NCBI RefSeq assembly: GCF_004345825.1
Contig: NZ_SLXM01000001.1
Location: forward strand, 372,001 to 436,000
Direction: 5' to 3'
Source of the DNA: Tenacibaculum skagerrakense
Lineage (GTDB): Bacteria; Bacteroidota; Bacteroidia; Flavobacteriales; Flavobacteriaceae
Length of the DNA: 64,000 nucleotides
The position numbers were made by a program, and so were the translations under genes. The notes under the pieces were generated by a model. The model had not been told where the DNA came from. It was given only the letters and a program-made list of their open reading frames with translations, and ran no database searches. Positions within the stretch are counted from its first letter, which is position 1. The number at the start of each line of letters is the position of its first letter. Below, piece after piece: positions 8,461 through 17,291 of the stretch.

Positions 8461-8478
8461 TAGGTAAGAAATACAATT

Positions 8479-9135
8479 ATGTTTTCACAGTCTGAAGAGA
8501 ATTATATAAAAACAATATATCATTTAGCAAACAATTCTGAAAAAGGAATAAGTACCAATGCTATTGCAAATCAGCTAGACACCAAAGCTTCTTCTGTTAC
8601 AGATATGATTAAAAAACTATCTGAAAAAGAAGTAGTAGTTTATAAAAAGTATCAGGGTGTTAAATTGACTGACTTTGGTAAAAAAACAGCAACAGGCATT
8701 ATAAGAAAACATCGATTATGGGAAGTTTTTTTAGTTGAGAAATTAAATTTTTCTTGGGATGAAGTGCACGAGGTAGCAGAACAATTAGAACATATAAAAT
8801 CACCTAAACTAATTAATGAATTGGATGCTTTTTTAGGGTATCCAAAACATGATCCTCATGGTGATCCTATTCCAGATGAAGAAGGAAACATTCATCAAAT
8901 AGAAAAAAACTTATTGTCGGTTTTAAAGAAAGGAGTGAAAGGAGTTTGTGTTGGAGTTAATGATAGCTCTTCTGATTTCTTGAAGTTTCTAGACAAACAA
9001 GGAATAGGCTTAGGAGTAGAAATAAAAATCATAGATATTGAACCATTTGACGGTTCGCTAACAATAGAAATTAATAACAAACCGCTGTCTATTTCACATA
9101 AAATAGCAAGCAATTTATACATTAAGAAAATATGA
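8479..9135 (+). CDS. mntR: DtxR/MntR-family metal-dependent transcriptional regulator
   Basis: A 218-residue regulator: N-terminal winged helix (about 7-70, with recognition helix SSVTDMIKKLSEK), a metal-binding dimerisation domain (about 72-140), and a C-terminal FeoA/SH3-like domain (about 148-218). Likely metal ligands are H78, E101, E104 and H105, matching H77, E99, E102 and H103 of B. subtilis MntR. With bound Mn(II) or Fe(II) it would repress uptake genes. Its stop overlaps the ZIP start (ATGA), so the two are translationally coupled. The symbol reflects the family; the true metal is not known. Confidence 0.85.
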   Translation: MFSQSEENYIKTIYHLANNSEKGISTNAIANQLDTKASSVTDMIKKLSEKEVVVYKKYQGVKLTDFGKKTATGIIRKHRLWEVFLVEKLNFSWDEVHEVAEQLEHIKSPKLINELDAFLGYPKHDPHGDPIPDEEGNIHQIEKNLLSVLKKGVKGVCVGVNDSSSDFLKFLDKQGIGLGVEIKIIDIEPFDGSLTIEINNKPLSISHKIASNLYIKKI

Positions 9136-9968
9136 GTTTTTTTGATCAAATAGTTGAGTTTTGTAAAGAACATCCTATTCAAGGAGCTTTGTATGCAACC
9201 TTATTTACATGGGGTTTAACAGCTTTAGGTGCAGCTTTGGTTTTTTTCTTTAAAAAATTAAACAGAGCAGTTTTAGATGGAATGCTTGGGTTTACTGGAG
9301 GAGTTATGGTTGCAGCAAGTTTTTGGAGTTTGTTATCTCCCGCAATAGATAATAGTCCTGGTGAAGGTTTTGTTAAGGTAATACCATCTGCGGTTGGTTT
9401 TGCATTAGGAGCTTTGGCATTATTTGGTATGGATAAATTATTACCACATCTACATATAAATTTTAAAGAGCATGAAGCTGAAGGTGTTAAAACAAGTTGG
9501 CATAAAACTACACTACTGGTTTTAGCAATTACCTTGCATAATATCCCTGAAGGTTTAGCTGTTGGAGTTTTATTTGGAGCGGCTTCTACTTTAGTTGGCG
9601 TAGAGCAAACAGAAATGATTATTGCAGCAATTTCGTTAGCTATTGGAATCGGAATTCAAAATTTTCCAGAGGGATTTGCAGTAGCAATGCCATTAAGAAG
9701 ACAAGGAGTTAGTAGAAGAAAGAGTTTTTGGTATGGACAATTATCGGCAATTGTAGAACCGTTTGCTGGTGTATTAGGAGCGTTGGCAGTTTCGTTTTTT
9801 ACTCCAATTTTACCTTATGCCTTAGCATTTGCAGCAGGAGCAATGATTTTTGTAGTAGTGGAAGAGGTAATTCCCGAAACTCAGAGAGATAAATACACTG
9901 ATATTGCTACACTTGGTTTTATAGGTGGTTTTATAGTAATGATGTCTTTGGATGTTGGATTGGGTTAA
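9132..9968 (+). CDS. ZIP-family metal transporter
   Basis: A 278-residue inner-membrane protein with about eight helices. It carries the two ZIP metal-site motifs: HNIPEG in helix 4 (H136, N137, E140) and NFPEG in helix 5 (N177, E180). ZIP proteins carry Zn, Fe or Mn towards the cytoplasm. It overlaps the regulator by 4 bp and lies opposite the metal-type TonB receptor, which together gives an outer- and inner-membrane route for one metal. It is related to ZupT/GufA; the metal cannot be read from the sequence. Confidence 0.88.
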   Translation: MSFFDQIVEFCKEHPIQGALYATLFTWGLTALGAALVFFFKKLNRAVLDGMLGFTGGVMVAASFWSLLSPAIDNSPGEGFVKVIPSAVGFALGALALFGMDKLLPHLHINFKEHEAEGVKTSWHKTTLLVLAITLHNIPEGLAVGVLFGAASTLVGVEQTEMIIAAISLAIGIGIQNFPEGFAVAMPLRRQGVSRRKSFWYGQLSAIVEPFAGVLGALAVSFFTPILPYALAFAAGAMIFVVVEEVIPETQRDKYTDIATLGFIGGFIVMMSLDVGLG

Positions 9969-9974
9969 ACCTCA

Positions 9975-11120
9975 CTAATTGGTCTTTGAAATTCTATTAA
10001 TTGAAATATAGTTGTCAGAAGGATCATTGGAATCTACTACTCTATATAAAGAAACCATAGTAAGATATTTATTATTTTTGATTATTAATGGAGTAGATGA
10101 ATTTGATAATTCGAAATCAAATCTTTTTTCTGATATCAACTTTCCATCTTTATTTATTTCGAAAATATAAGGAAAGCTTTCACCGTCTTTATAAAGACTA
10201 ACACAAGCTGAGAATAGATAATTATTATCTAGAATAACAAAATTTCCTGCTTCTTCGTAATAATGTTTACTTAGTTCCTTTTTCCATAAAATTTTCCCAT
10301 CACTATTTAGTTTAGCTACTACAATTATTTTTCTGGAGTTTTTTACATATTTCGTTCCAATTAAAATAAAAGAGTTATCCCTTAACTGTTTAATTTGTTT
10401 AGGAACTATAGATTCATTTAAAGTTGATTTCCATAAAATTTCACCATTAATTTTACTCAAGAATAAAGTAAGATAATCGGATTTTTCATCCAATGATGAT
10501 ATTAAAATATTGTTTTCTGAAGTTTTTGTAACAGAATATGGGTTTCCTAATTCTTTATAGAAAATACTTGAAATTAAGTTACCATTAAAATCAAATTGTT
10601 CAAAAATAAGTCCATATTGATTTCCATTATAAGCATCTGAAATTAAAATTATTTTTTTGTCTTCTATATTATAAATAAAGCTATTACCTGCTGGAAACTT
10701 TGTGGTTTTTAATTCTTTTTCCCATATTTTATTCCACTTATTGTCGTACTTACATAAATAATTATGTGTATAACTTTTTCCCATCGTTACACGTAATGTT
10801 TCTATTGTATAAAAACCATCAATAGATTTTACATAATCAGTGAGTGAATTGTTGAAGTTAACTTTGGAATTATTAATGATTTCTCCATCATTTGTTAGGT
10901 CGATGATAGATTCTGTTGTTTCTAAAGTATTATTAGTTGAATAATTGAGAAGAAATTTATTATTATCATTTTCGCTTTTGAAAAGACGAATATGATGATT
11001 ATAACCTAATGAAACAGAGTCTGATGAAATAATTTCGAAAGTAAGTTCTTTAGGTTTAGTTTTTTCTCTTTTACAAGCAAAAGAAATTACTACAATGAGA
11101 ATAAATATAATTCTTTTCAT
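9975..11120 (-). CDS. Lipoprotein of unknown function, beta-propeller-like
   Basis: A 381-residue protein with an N-terminal lipoprotein signal (IVVISFAC). The rest shows repeated blade-like units with W-K-K/W-E-K-E-L segments (KIWEKEL, GEILWKSTL, GKILWKKEL), like the outer strands of PQQ/beta-propeller repeats. I recognise no enzyme motif. Translation should begin at the ATG (11118-11120), not at the TTG just before it. It is convergent with the ZIP gene with only 6 bp between them, and separate from the isochorismatase operon upstream. Confidence 0.6.
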   Translation of the reverse strand: MKRIIFILIVVISFACKREKTKPKELTFEIISSDSVSLGYNHHIRLFKSENDNNKFLLNYSTNNTLETTESIIDLTNDGEIINNSKVNFNNSLTDYVKSIDGFYTIETLRVTMGKSYTHNYLCKYDNKWNKIWEKELKTTKFPAGNSFIYNIEDKKIILISDAYNGNQYGLIFEQFDFNGNLISSIFYKELGNPYSVTKTSENNILISSLDEKSDYLTLFLSKINGEILWKSTLNESIVPKQIKQLRDNSFILIGTKYVKNSRKIIVVAKLNSDGKILWKKELSKHYYEEAGNFVILDNNYLFSACVSLYKDGESFPYIFEINKDGKLISEKRFDFELSNSSTPLIIKNNKYLTMVSLYRVVDSNDPSDNYISINRISKTN

Positions 11121-11140
11121 CAATGTGTTTTAAAAGAATG

Positions 11141-11707
11141 TTAAACTCTACTCAACAATTCAATAGTACTAATTACATCAGCAAATTCTTCATGTAGGTT
11201 TGCTAGGGTAGTTTGATGAATAGTTTCTGATGAAAATATTTTTCCATTCAATCCTTTTCTATCAAAAGTTGCAGTTGCATCGCTAACTAAAATGGTTTCA
11301 AACCCTAAGTTTCCTGCCATTCTTGTTGTAGTAGATATGCAATGATTGGTAGTTAACCCAACAATTACAACGTTTTTGATATTTCTGTCTTTTAAAAGAG
11401 TTTCAAGATTGGTTCCAATAAAGGCACTATTTACATCTTTTATAATTACAGGTTCGTGGGATAATGGTTTTACAACATCTTGAATTTCAAATCCAGGATG
11501 AGATTTATGTAACAATGAATTTGGGTTCTGAGAACTATGTTGAATGTGATAAATAGGTAAATTTAAATTACGCCACTCAGCTAGTATTTGAGCACATTTT
11601 TCTTCTGCATCTTTGTTGTTTCTATTGCCTCCCCAATAGGCTTCATTGTCAAATCCTTTTTGGATATCAACTAATAAAAGCGCGGTGTTTAATTCTCTTA
11701 ATCTCAT
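11141..11707 (-). CDS. Isochorismatase-family cysteine hydrolase
   Basis: A 188-residue alpha/beta hydrolase. The catalytic triad of the family is present: D14 (LLVDIQKGF), K90 and C123 (TTNHCISTT), with the cis-peptide region GLTTNH before the Cys. Members cleave C-N or ether bonds in small molecules (nicotinamide, N-carbamoylsarcosine, isochorismate). It overlaps the nitrilase by 4 bp (ATGA), so both are made from one message and probably act on related nitrogen compounds. The substrate cannot be assigned. Confidence 0.85.
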   Translation of the reverse strand: MRLRELNTALLLVDIQKGFDNEAYWGGNRNNKDAEEKCAQILAEWRNLNLPIYHIQHSSQNPNSLLHKSHPGFEIQDVVKPLSHEPVIIKDVNSAFIGTNLETLLKDRNIKNVVIVGLTTNHCISTTTRMAGNLGFETILVSDATATFDRKGLNGKIFSSETIHQTTLANLHEEFADVISTIELLSRV

Positions 11708-12651
11708 GAAAAATCGATAATTGATTGTCGTTCTCTATTGATAGTTAATTTAGTTATATCTGGTCTAGAATAATGACCAACACAATCAAAATTATGTCGT
11801 TCTTCTAATACTTTTTGATAGTTTACTTCTCCAGTGAACAAACCTTCTTCTCCAACAACTGGCGGAATTACCCATTCTCCATCGGGACCAGCAATACAAG
11901 AACCACCGTTAGCTAAAATTTTTGGAGCATTTTTTATAATAACATCATAATGAGGAGTGTCTTTTGGAAAATCTTCAAAAGTCATAAATCCAGACACAGA
12001 TACTACAAAAGATCGACTTTCTTTTGCAATAAATTTAGTAATGTCAAAGGTGTTTTTTTCGGCTCCTGGCCAAACGGCGATATGTAAGTTTTCTCCTTGT
12101 GCATATAGGGCTGTTCTTGGTAACGGCATCCAATTTTCCCAACAATTTAAACCTCCAACTGTGAAATCTCCTAATGGATGAACTTTAAGTCCATTACCAT
12201 CTCCAGGAGACCAAGTTAAACGTTCTTCATAAGTAGGTTGTAGTTTTCTATGTACCGACTGAATTTCTCCGTTTTTATCAATGTATACTAATGAGCAATA
12301 CAAACTGTGTCCACCTCGATTTTGTGCTCTTTCAATAATACCAAGATATATAGCAATTGAATTTTCTTTTGCGGTTTTGCAAATACTGTTTAAATCACCT
12401 TTTTCAATAGTAATCGCATTTTTTAAATAATGAGCATGTATCTCTTTTTGAATTGGAGAGTTAAACGCTGAGCCATTGGTGATAGATAACCAAAATGGAT
12501 ATCCTGGTAGCAATCCTTCACCAAAAACTACTAAATCGCATGATTCTTTAGCCGCTTTCACTATATAGGAATTCACTTTTTCAATTGTTTTTTCCTTGTT
12601 TAGCCAAACAGGTGCAATTTGCGCCATCCCAATTTTCAAGATACTGCTCAT
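11704..12651 (-). CDS. Nitrilase (carbon-nitrogen hydrolase)
   Basis: A 315-residue enzyme of the nitrilase superfamily, branch 1. The triad is E45 (FGEGLLPGYP), K136 (RKLQPTYEER) and C170 (GGLNCWENWMPLPR). The residues around the Cys (CWEN) match true nitrilases, not amidases or ureidopropionases. It would hydrolyse an organic nitrile to acid and ammonia, or form an amide that the downstream isochorismatase-like enzyme might cleave (inference). It is first in a two-gene operon. Confidence 0.85.
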   Translation of the reverse strand: MSSILKIGMAQIAPVWLNKEKTIEKVNSYIVKAAKESCDLVVFGEGLLPGYPFWLSITNGSAFNSPIQKEIHAHYLKNAITIEKGDLNSICKTAKENSIAIYLGIIERAQNRGGHSLYCSLVYIDKNGEIQSVHRKLQPTYEERLTWSPGDGNGLKVHPLGDFTVGGLNCWENWMPLPRTALYAQGENLHIAVWPGAEKNTFDITKFIAKESRSFVVSVSGFMTFEDFPKDTPHYDVIIKNAPKILANGGSCIAGPDGEWVIPPVVGEEGLFTGEVNYQKVLEERHNFDCVGHYSRPDITKLTINRERQSIIDFS

Positions 12652-12787
12652 TAAATAGTTAAATAGGTTTGTTTGTTAAACGAAGATACTTTAAAACTCG
12701 TGTCATTTTGAAATTACATAAGTATTTAACAGAATAAAGGAAATTGTCGATTCTAAAACAGCCGAGTTTTTTATATAAAATCCTAAA

Positions 12788-15700
12788 TTGCATAAAAATT
12801 CAGTAGTGCACAACATTCCTTCATTTCAAATATTTAACGCATCTGCAGGTAGTGGAAAAACTTTTACGCTAGTTAAAGAGTATTTAAAGGTGTTACTACA
12901 ATCTTCAGATGTGTTTTATTTTCAAAAAGTTTTAGCGATTACATTTACTAACAAGGCTGCTGGAGAAATGAAGGAACGAGTGTTAAAATCTTTTGCAGAT
13001 GTAATAGAAGATGTCCCTAATCAAATTGTCAATCAAGTAGTTCAAGAAACATCTTTAGATAGAGAAACTATTAAAGACAGAAGTACTAAAATATTAGATG
13101 CTATTTTACAGAATTATTCTGCGTTCTCTATTACCACTATTGATAGTTTTACCCATAAAATTATTAAGAACTTTGCACATGATTTAGGATTAACACTCAA
13201 TTTTGAAGTGGAAATGGATGCAGTTTCTTTACTGAATGAAGCTGTAGATATATTAATTTCTAAGATTGGGACTAATAAAGAACTAACAAAATTGTTGATT
13301 GATTTTTCTTTGTCTAAGATAGATGAAGATAAATCGTGGGACATTAGTTATGAGTTAAAAGAATTTTCTAAAGTTTTATTGAATGAAAATGATGTAACAC
13401 ATTTTAGAAATTTAGCAGATAAATCAATTAATGATTTTTTTGGCTTAAAAACGAAACTAGTACAATCAAATACTCATATAGAATCATTGTTTGCAGAAAT
13501 TGCCACAGAAGCATTATCATTGATAAAAAACAACAACCTAGAGTTTTCAGATTTTGCTTATTCAGGAGAGGTTCCTAATCATTTTCAAAAATTACTAAGG
13601 CTTAAGTCTCTAAATGATGGTGATTTAAAATTTGATGGGAGAATCAATAAGAACTTTGAGCAAGACAAAAACTTGTTCGCAGCAAAAGCGAGTAGTGAAG
13701 CGAAAGGTAGCATAAACGATTTGTATGATGATTTTAAACGATTGTACTTGGAATCAAAAAAATTATATGAAGAATATTATGGAGTCTATCTTTTAAATAA
13801 TTTGGCTTTAAAAAGTTTGATTCCTCTTGCAGTACTGAACTCTATAAATTCGGAATTACAAAACTTAAAAGAAGAAAATAACATCCGATTAAATGCTGAA
13901 TTCAACCAATTGATTTCAGACAACATTAAAAATCAACCAACACCTTTTATTTACGAAAGAATTGGTCAACGTTTTATGCATTATTTTATAGACGAAATGC
14001 AAGATACTTCTGTATTGCAATGGGAAAATTTAGTTCCGCTTATTGACAATGCATTAGCGCAGGAAAATAGTAGTCTGTTGTTAGTTGGAGATGCAAAACA
14101 AGCTATTTATCGTTGGAGAGGTGGAAAAGCTGAGCAATTTATTGATTTGAGTAGCGAGGAGCATGTAATTTTTCAAGCTAGTAAAAGTGTAAACATACTA
14201 GATACCAATTACCGAAGTTTTTCTGAAATTGTAAATTTTAACAACCTGTTTTTTCAGCATGTAAGCTCATTCTTCGGAAATCAAAACTATCAACAATTAT
14301 TTGTCGAAGGAAATAAACAGTTACAAAATCATAAAAAAGGAGGATGTGTAACCATTTCTTTTCTCGAAAAAGAAGAAGATAAAGCGGTAGAGGAAGAAAA
14401 GTACCCTAAAAAAGTGTATGATAAAATAGTTCATTTAAAGGAACAGTATGCACTTAATGAAATTGCAGTTTTAGTTAGGAAAAAGAGTGAGGGAATTATA
14501 GTAGCAGATTATTTGTCTGAAAAAGGAATTCCTATCATATCTTCAGAAACGTTACTGCTAAAAAACAATGAGAAAGTAATTTTTATTGTCGATTTAATTC
14601 AGTTTATAATTCAGTCAGATAATGAAGAAAAGAAGTTTGAAATCTTACATTTTTTAAAACATCATCTTTCTATTTCAAAAGAAGCGCATGATTTTTATGA
14701 AGGTCTTATTAAAGAAGAAATTTTTGATTTCTTTGAGAAATTAAAGTTGTTTGGCGTAGATTTTAATTTGAACATTTATTTAGAATTACCAACCTACGAA
14801 AAGATTGAATATATTATTCGAAGTTTTAAACTGATAACAAGGTCTAATGCATATGTGCAGTTTTTTCTAGATGTTGTGTTAGATCAACAAAACAAAGGAA
14901 AAGATATTCATGAATTTATAGAATTCTGGAATCAAAAAAAAGATACATTAAGTATTGTTACTTCTGAAGATGCAGATGCGGTTCATATTATGACCATTCA
15001 TAAATCTAAAGGATTGGAGTTTCCAGTGGTAGTTTTTCCTTACGATTTGGATGTATACAGACAGGTAAAGCCTAAAGTATGGTTTGATGATTTACCTCCA
15101 ACATTTGAGAACTTTAAAGAGCTATTAATCGATTTTAATAAATCGCTAAATACTATTAGTCAGCGTGGTGTTGAAATGTATCAACAACAGATTGAAGAAC
15201 TGGAATTAGATAATTTAAACTTATTATATGTAGCGCTAACTAGAGCAGTAGAACAACTTCATGTAATTACGGAGAATAAAATTTCTAAATCAGGCGAAAA
15301 CACCAACTTCTATTCAGGGATATTTATTTCGTTCTTAAAAAAAGCTGGTTTGTGGGAAGAAGGTAAGTTAGAATATACTTTTGGAGATGTTGCAAGAGTT
15401 AGTGAGAAGGAAAAAAAAGAACAGCAAGTTGAAATTCAAGAAAAATTCATCAGTATACCTTGGCAACATCACAATATAAAATTACTGCCAAGTGATTCTA
15501 AGTTGTGGGATATTAGTCAGGAAAAATCAATTCAGTATGGAAATTTAGTGCATGAAATTCTCTCACAAATTTATGTAGAAGCAGATATAGAAAAAGTAAT
15601 TAGTTATTATGAATTACGAGGAGATTCCTCTGTGAAATTACTAAATCAGATACAAAAGTTACTAAAAAAGGTTGTTCAACACGATTTATTAAGGGGCTAT

Positions 15701-15952
15701 TTTTCTGAAGGAGTTAAGGTGTATAATGAAAAAGAAATAATAACAGTAACGAACGCTTTAATTATCCCAGATAGATTAATTTTTAAGGAAGATAAAATAA
15801 CAATAATTGATTACAAAACTGGAATTGAAAATGATGCACATTTAAACCAGTTAAATTTGTATGCTCAAGAACTTCATAATTTGGGTTTTAAAATCGAGAA
15901 AAAAATATTAGTCTATTTAAACGATACTGTGTTAGTTAAAGAAATTGACTAA
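12788..15952 (+). CDS. UvrD/RecB-like helicase-nuclease (AddA-like)
   Basis: About 1050 residues. It has Walker A ASAGSGKTFTLV, motif II DEMQDTS, motif III GDAKQAIYRWRGG, motif VI YVALTRAVEQLHV, and a C-terminal PD-(D/E)xK nuclease region (IPDRLIF, then IIDYKTG). This is the architecture of RecB and AddA, which process double-strand DNA ends. No in-frame ATG exists before the helicase; the start is TTG at 12788 or, better placed by family alignment, GTG at 12806 (HNIPSFQIFNAS follows). An AddB-like partner is not in this window. Confidence 0.85.
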   Translation: MHKNSVVHNIPSFQIFNASAGSGKTFTLVKEYLKVLLQSSDVFYFQKVLAITFTNKAAGEMKERVLKSFADVIEDVPNQIVNQVVQETSLDRETIKDRSTKILDAILQNYSAFSITTIDSFTHKIIKNFAHDLGLTLNFEVEMDAVSLLNEAVDILISKIGTNKELTKLLIDFSLSKIDEDKSWDISYELKEFSKVLLNENDVTHFRNLADKSINDFFGLKTKLVQSNTHIESLFAEIATEALSLIKNNNLEFSDFAYSGEVPNHFQKLLRLKSLNDGDLKFDGRINKNFEQDKNLFAAKASSEAKGSINDLYDDFKRLYLESKKLYEEYYGVYLLNNLALKSLIPLAVLNSINSELQNLKEENNIRLNAEFNQLISDNIKNQPTPFIYERIGQRFMHYFIDEMQDTSVLQWENLVPLIDNALAQENSSLLLVGDAKQAIYRWRGGKAEQFIDLSSEEHVIFQASKSVNILDTNYRSFSEIVNFNNLFFQHVSSFFGNQNYQQLFVEGNKQLQNHKKGGCVTISFLEKEEDKAVEEEKYPKKVYDKIVHLKEQYALNEIAVLVRKKSEGIIVADYLSEKGIPIISSETLLLKNNEKVIFIVDLIQFIIQSDNEEKKFEILHFLKHHLSISKEAHDFYEGLIKEEIFDFFEKLKLFGVDFNLNIYLELPTYEKIEYIIRSFKLITRSNAYVQFFLDVVLDQQNKGKDIHEFIEFWNQKKDTLSIVTSEDADAVHIMTIHKSKGLEFPVVVFPYDLDVYRQVKPKVWFDDLPPTFENFKELLIDFNKSLNTISQRGVEMYQQQIEELELDNLNLLYVALTRAVEQLHVITENKISKSGENTNFYSGIFISFLKKAGLWEEGKLEYTFGDVARVSEKEKKEQQVEIQEKFISIPWQHHNIKLLPSDSKLWDISQEKSIQYGNLVHEILSQIYVEADIEKVISYYELRGDSSVKLLNQIQKLLKKVVQHDLLRGYFSEGVKVYNEKEIITVTNALIIPDRLIFKEDKITIIDYKTGIENDAHLNQLNLYAQELHNLGFKIEKKILVYLNDTVLVKEID

Positions 15953-15976
15953 TTTTACCCAGCAAACAAACTAAAT

Positions 15977-17170
15977 ATGTACGGAAAAATCAAAGAACAT
16001 TTACAAAAAGAGATTCAGGATATAAAAGATGCTGGATTATATAAAAGTGAAAGAATCATAACATCTTCTCAAGATGCTGTTATTAAAATTTCTACAGGAG
16101 AAGAAGTAATTAACTTTTGCGCAAATAATTATTTAGGTTTATCTAATAACAAAGAGGTTATTCAGGCAGCAAAGGATGTTATGGATACTCATGGTTTTGG
16201 AATGTCTTCAGTTCGTTTTATCTGCGGAACTCAAGATATACACAAACAATTAGAAGCTAAAATTGCAGAGTTTTACCAAACAGAAGATACTATTTTGTAT
16301 GCAGCAGCTTTTGATGCTAACGGAGGAGTATTTGAACCATTATTGTCAAAAGACGATGCAATTATATCAGATAGTTTAAATCATGCTTCTATTATTGATG
16401 GTGTTCGTTTGTGTAAAGCAGCTCGTTATCGATATAATAATAACGATATGAGTTCTTTAGAAGAGCAATTAATCGAAGCAAACAAACAAAATCATAGGTT
16501 CAAAATAATAGTTACAGATGGAGTTTTCTCTATGGATGGTATCGTAGCTAAACTCGATGAGATTTGTGATTTAGCAGAAAAATATGATGCTATGGTTATG
16601 GTAGATGAATGTCATGCAGCTGGTTTTATTGGAGCTACTGGTAGAGGTACTTTAGAGTTAAAAAATGTACTAGGTAGAGTAGATATAGTTACAGGAACTC
16701 TAGGAAAAGCATTAGGAGGAGCGATGGGAGGCTATACCACAGGGAAAAAGGAAATTATAGAAATTTTACGCCAACGTTCAAGACCGTATTTATTTTCGAA
16801 TTCATTAGCCCCAGCAATAGTTGGAGCTTCTTTGAAGGTGTTTGATTTATTGTCGAATGATACATCATTGAGAGATAAACTAGAGTGGAATACAAACTAC
16901 TTTAGGTCAGAAATGGAGAAGGCAGGTTTTGATTTAGTAGGGGCAGATGCTGCAATTGTTCCAGTAATGTTATATGATGCAAAGCTTTCTCAAGTAATGG
17001 CCAATAAATTATTGGAAGAAGGGATTTACGTAATTGGCTTCTTTTACCCAGTAGTTCCTAAAGAACAAGCTAGGATACGAGTGCAATTGTCTGCGGCTCA
17101 CGACAAAGAACATCTTGACAAAGCGATAAAAGCATTCATTAAAGTAGGAAAAGAGTTAAACGTAATTTAG
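15977..17170 (+). CDS. kbl: Glycine C-acetyltransferase (2-amino-3-ketobutyrate CoA ligase)
   Basis: A 397-residue PLP enzyme of the alpha-oxoamine synthase family. It cleaves 2-amino-3-ketobutyrate with CoA to glycine and acetyl-CoA in threonine catabolism. The PLP lysine is K244 in [10 protein letters not shown], and [11 protein letters not shown] holds the Asp/His pair for the cofactor. Length equals E. coli Kbl (398), and the motif spacing separates it from KAS/HemA. It starts 24 bp after the helicase gene. No tdh lies beside it. Confidence 0.92.
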   Translation: MYGKIKEHLQKEIQDIKDAGLYKSERIITSSQDAVIKISTGEEVINFCANNYLGLSNNKEVIQAAKDVMDTHGFGMSSVRFICGTQDIHKQLEAKIAEFYQTEDTILYAAAFDANGGVFEPLLSKDDAIISDSLNHASIIDGVRLCKAARYRYNNNDMSSLEEQLIEANKQNHRFKIIVTDGVFSMDGIVAKLDEICDLAEKYDAMVMVDECHAAGFIGATGRGTLELKNVLGRVDIVTGTLGKALGGAMGGYTTGKKEIIEILRQRSRPYLFSNSLAPAIVGASLKVFDLLSNDTSLRDKLEWNTNYFRSEMEKAGFDLVGADAAIVPVMLYDAKLSQVMANKLLEEGIYVIGFFYPVVPKEQARIRVQLSAAHDKEHLDKAIKAFIKVGKELNVI

Positions 17171-17189
17171 TAATTCGGAGGATAAAAAC

Positions 17190-17219
17190 TTGTTTTTTTT
17201 ATAAGTTTTTGTAGATTTG
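17190..17219 (+). promoter_or_regulatory. ompA upstream promoter P1
   Basis: TTG at 17190-17192, a 19-bp spacer and TAGATTTG at 17212-17219, a full Bacteroidota promoter match. Confidence 0.65.
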
Positions 17220-17222
17220 CTT

Positions 17223-17252
17223 TTGTAAATAAGTTTTAAGAACTTACATTTG
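17223..17252 (+). promoter_or_regulatory. ompA proximal promoter P2
   Basis: TTG at 17223-17225, a 19-bp spacer and TACATTTG at 17245-17252. The same spacing as P1 is repeated 33 bp downstream, giving tandem promoters for a gene expected to be very highly expressed. Confidence 0.7.
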
Positions 17253-17291
17253 CGTTATATATAAACGAACTTTTAATTTAAATTTTTGATA

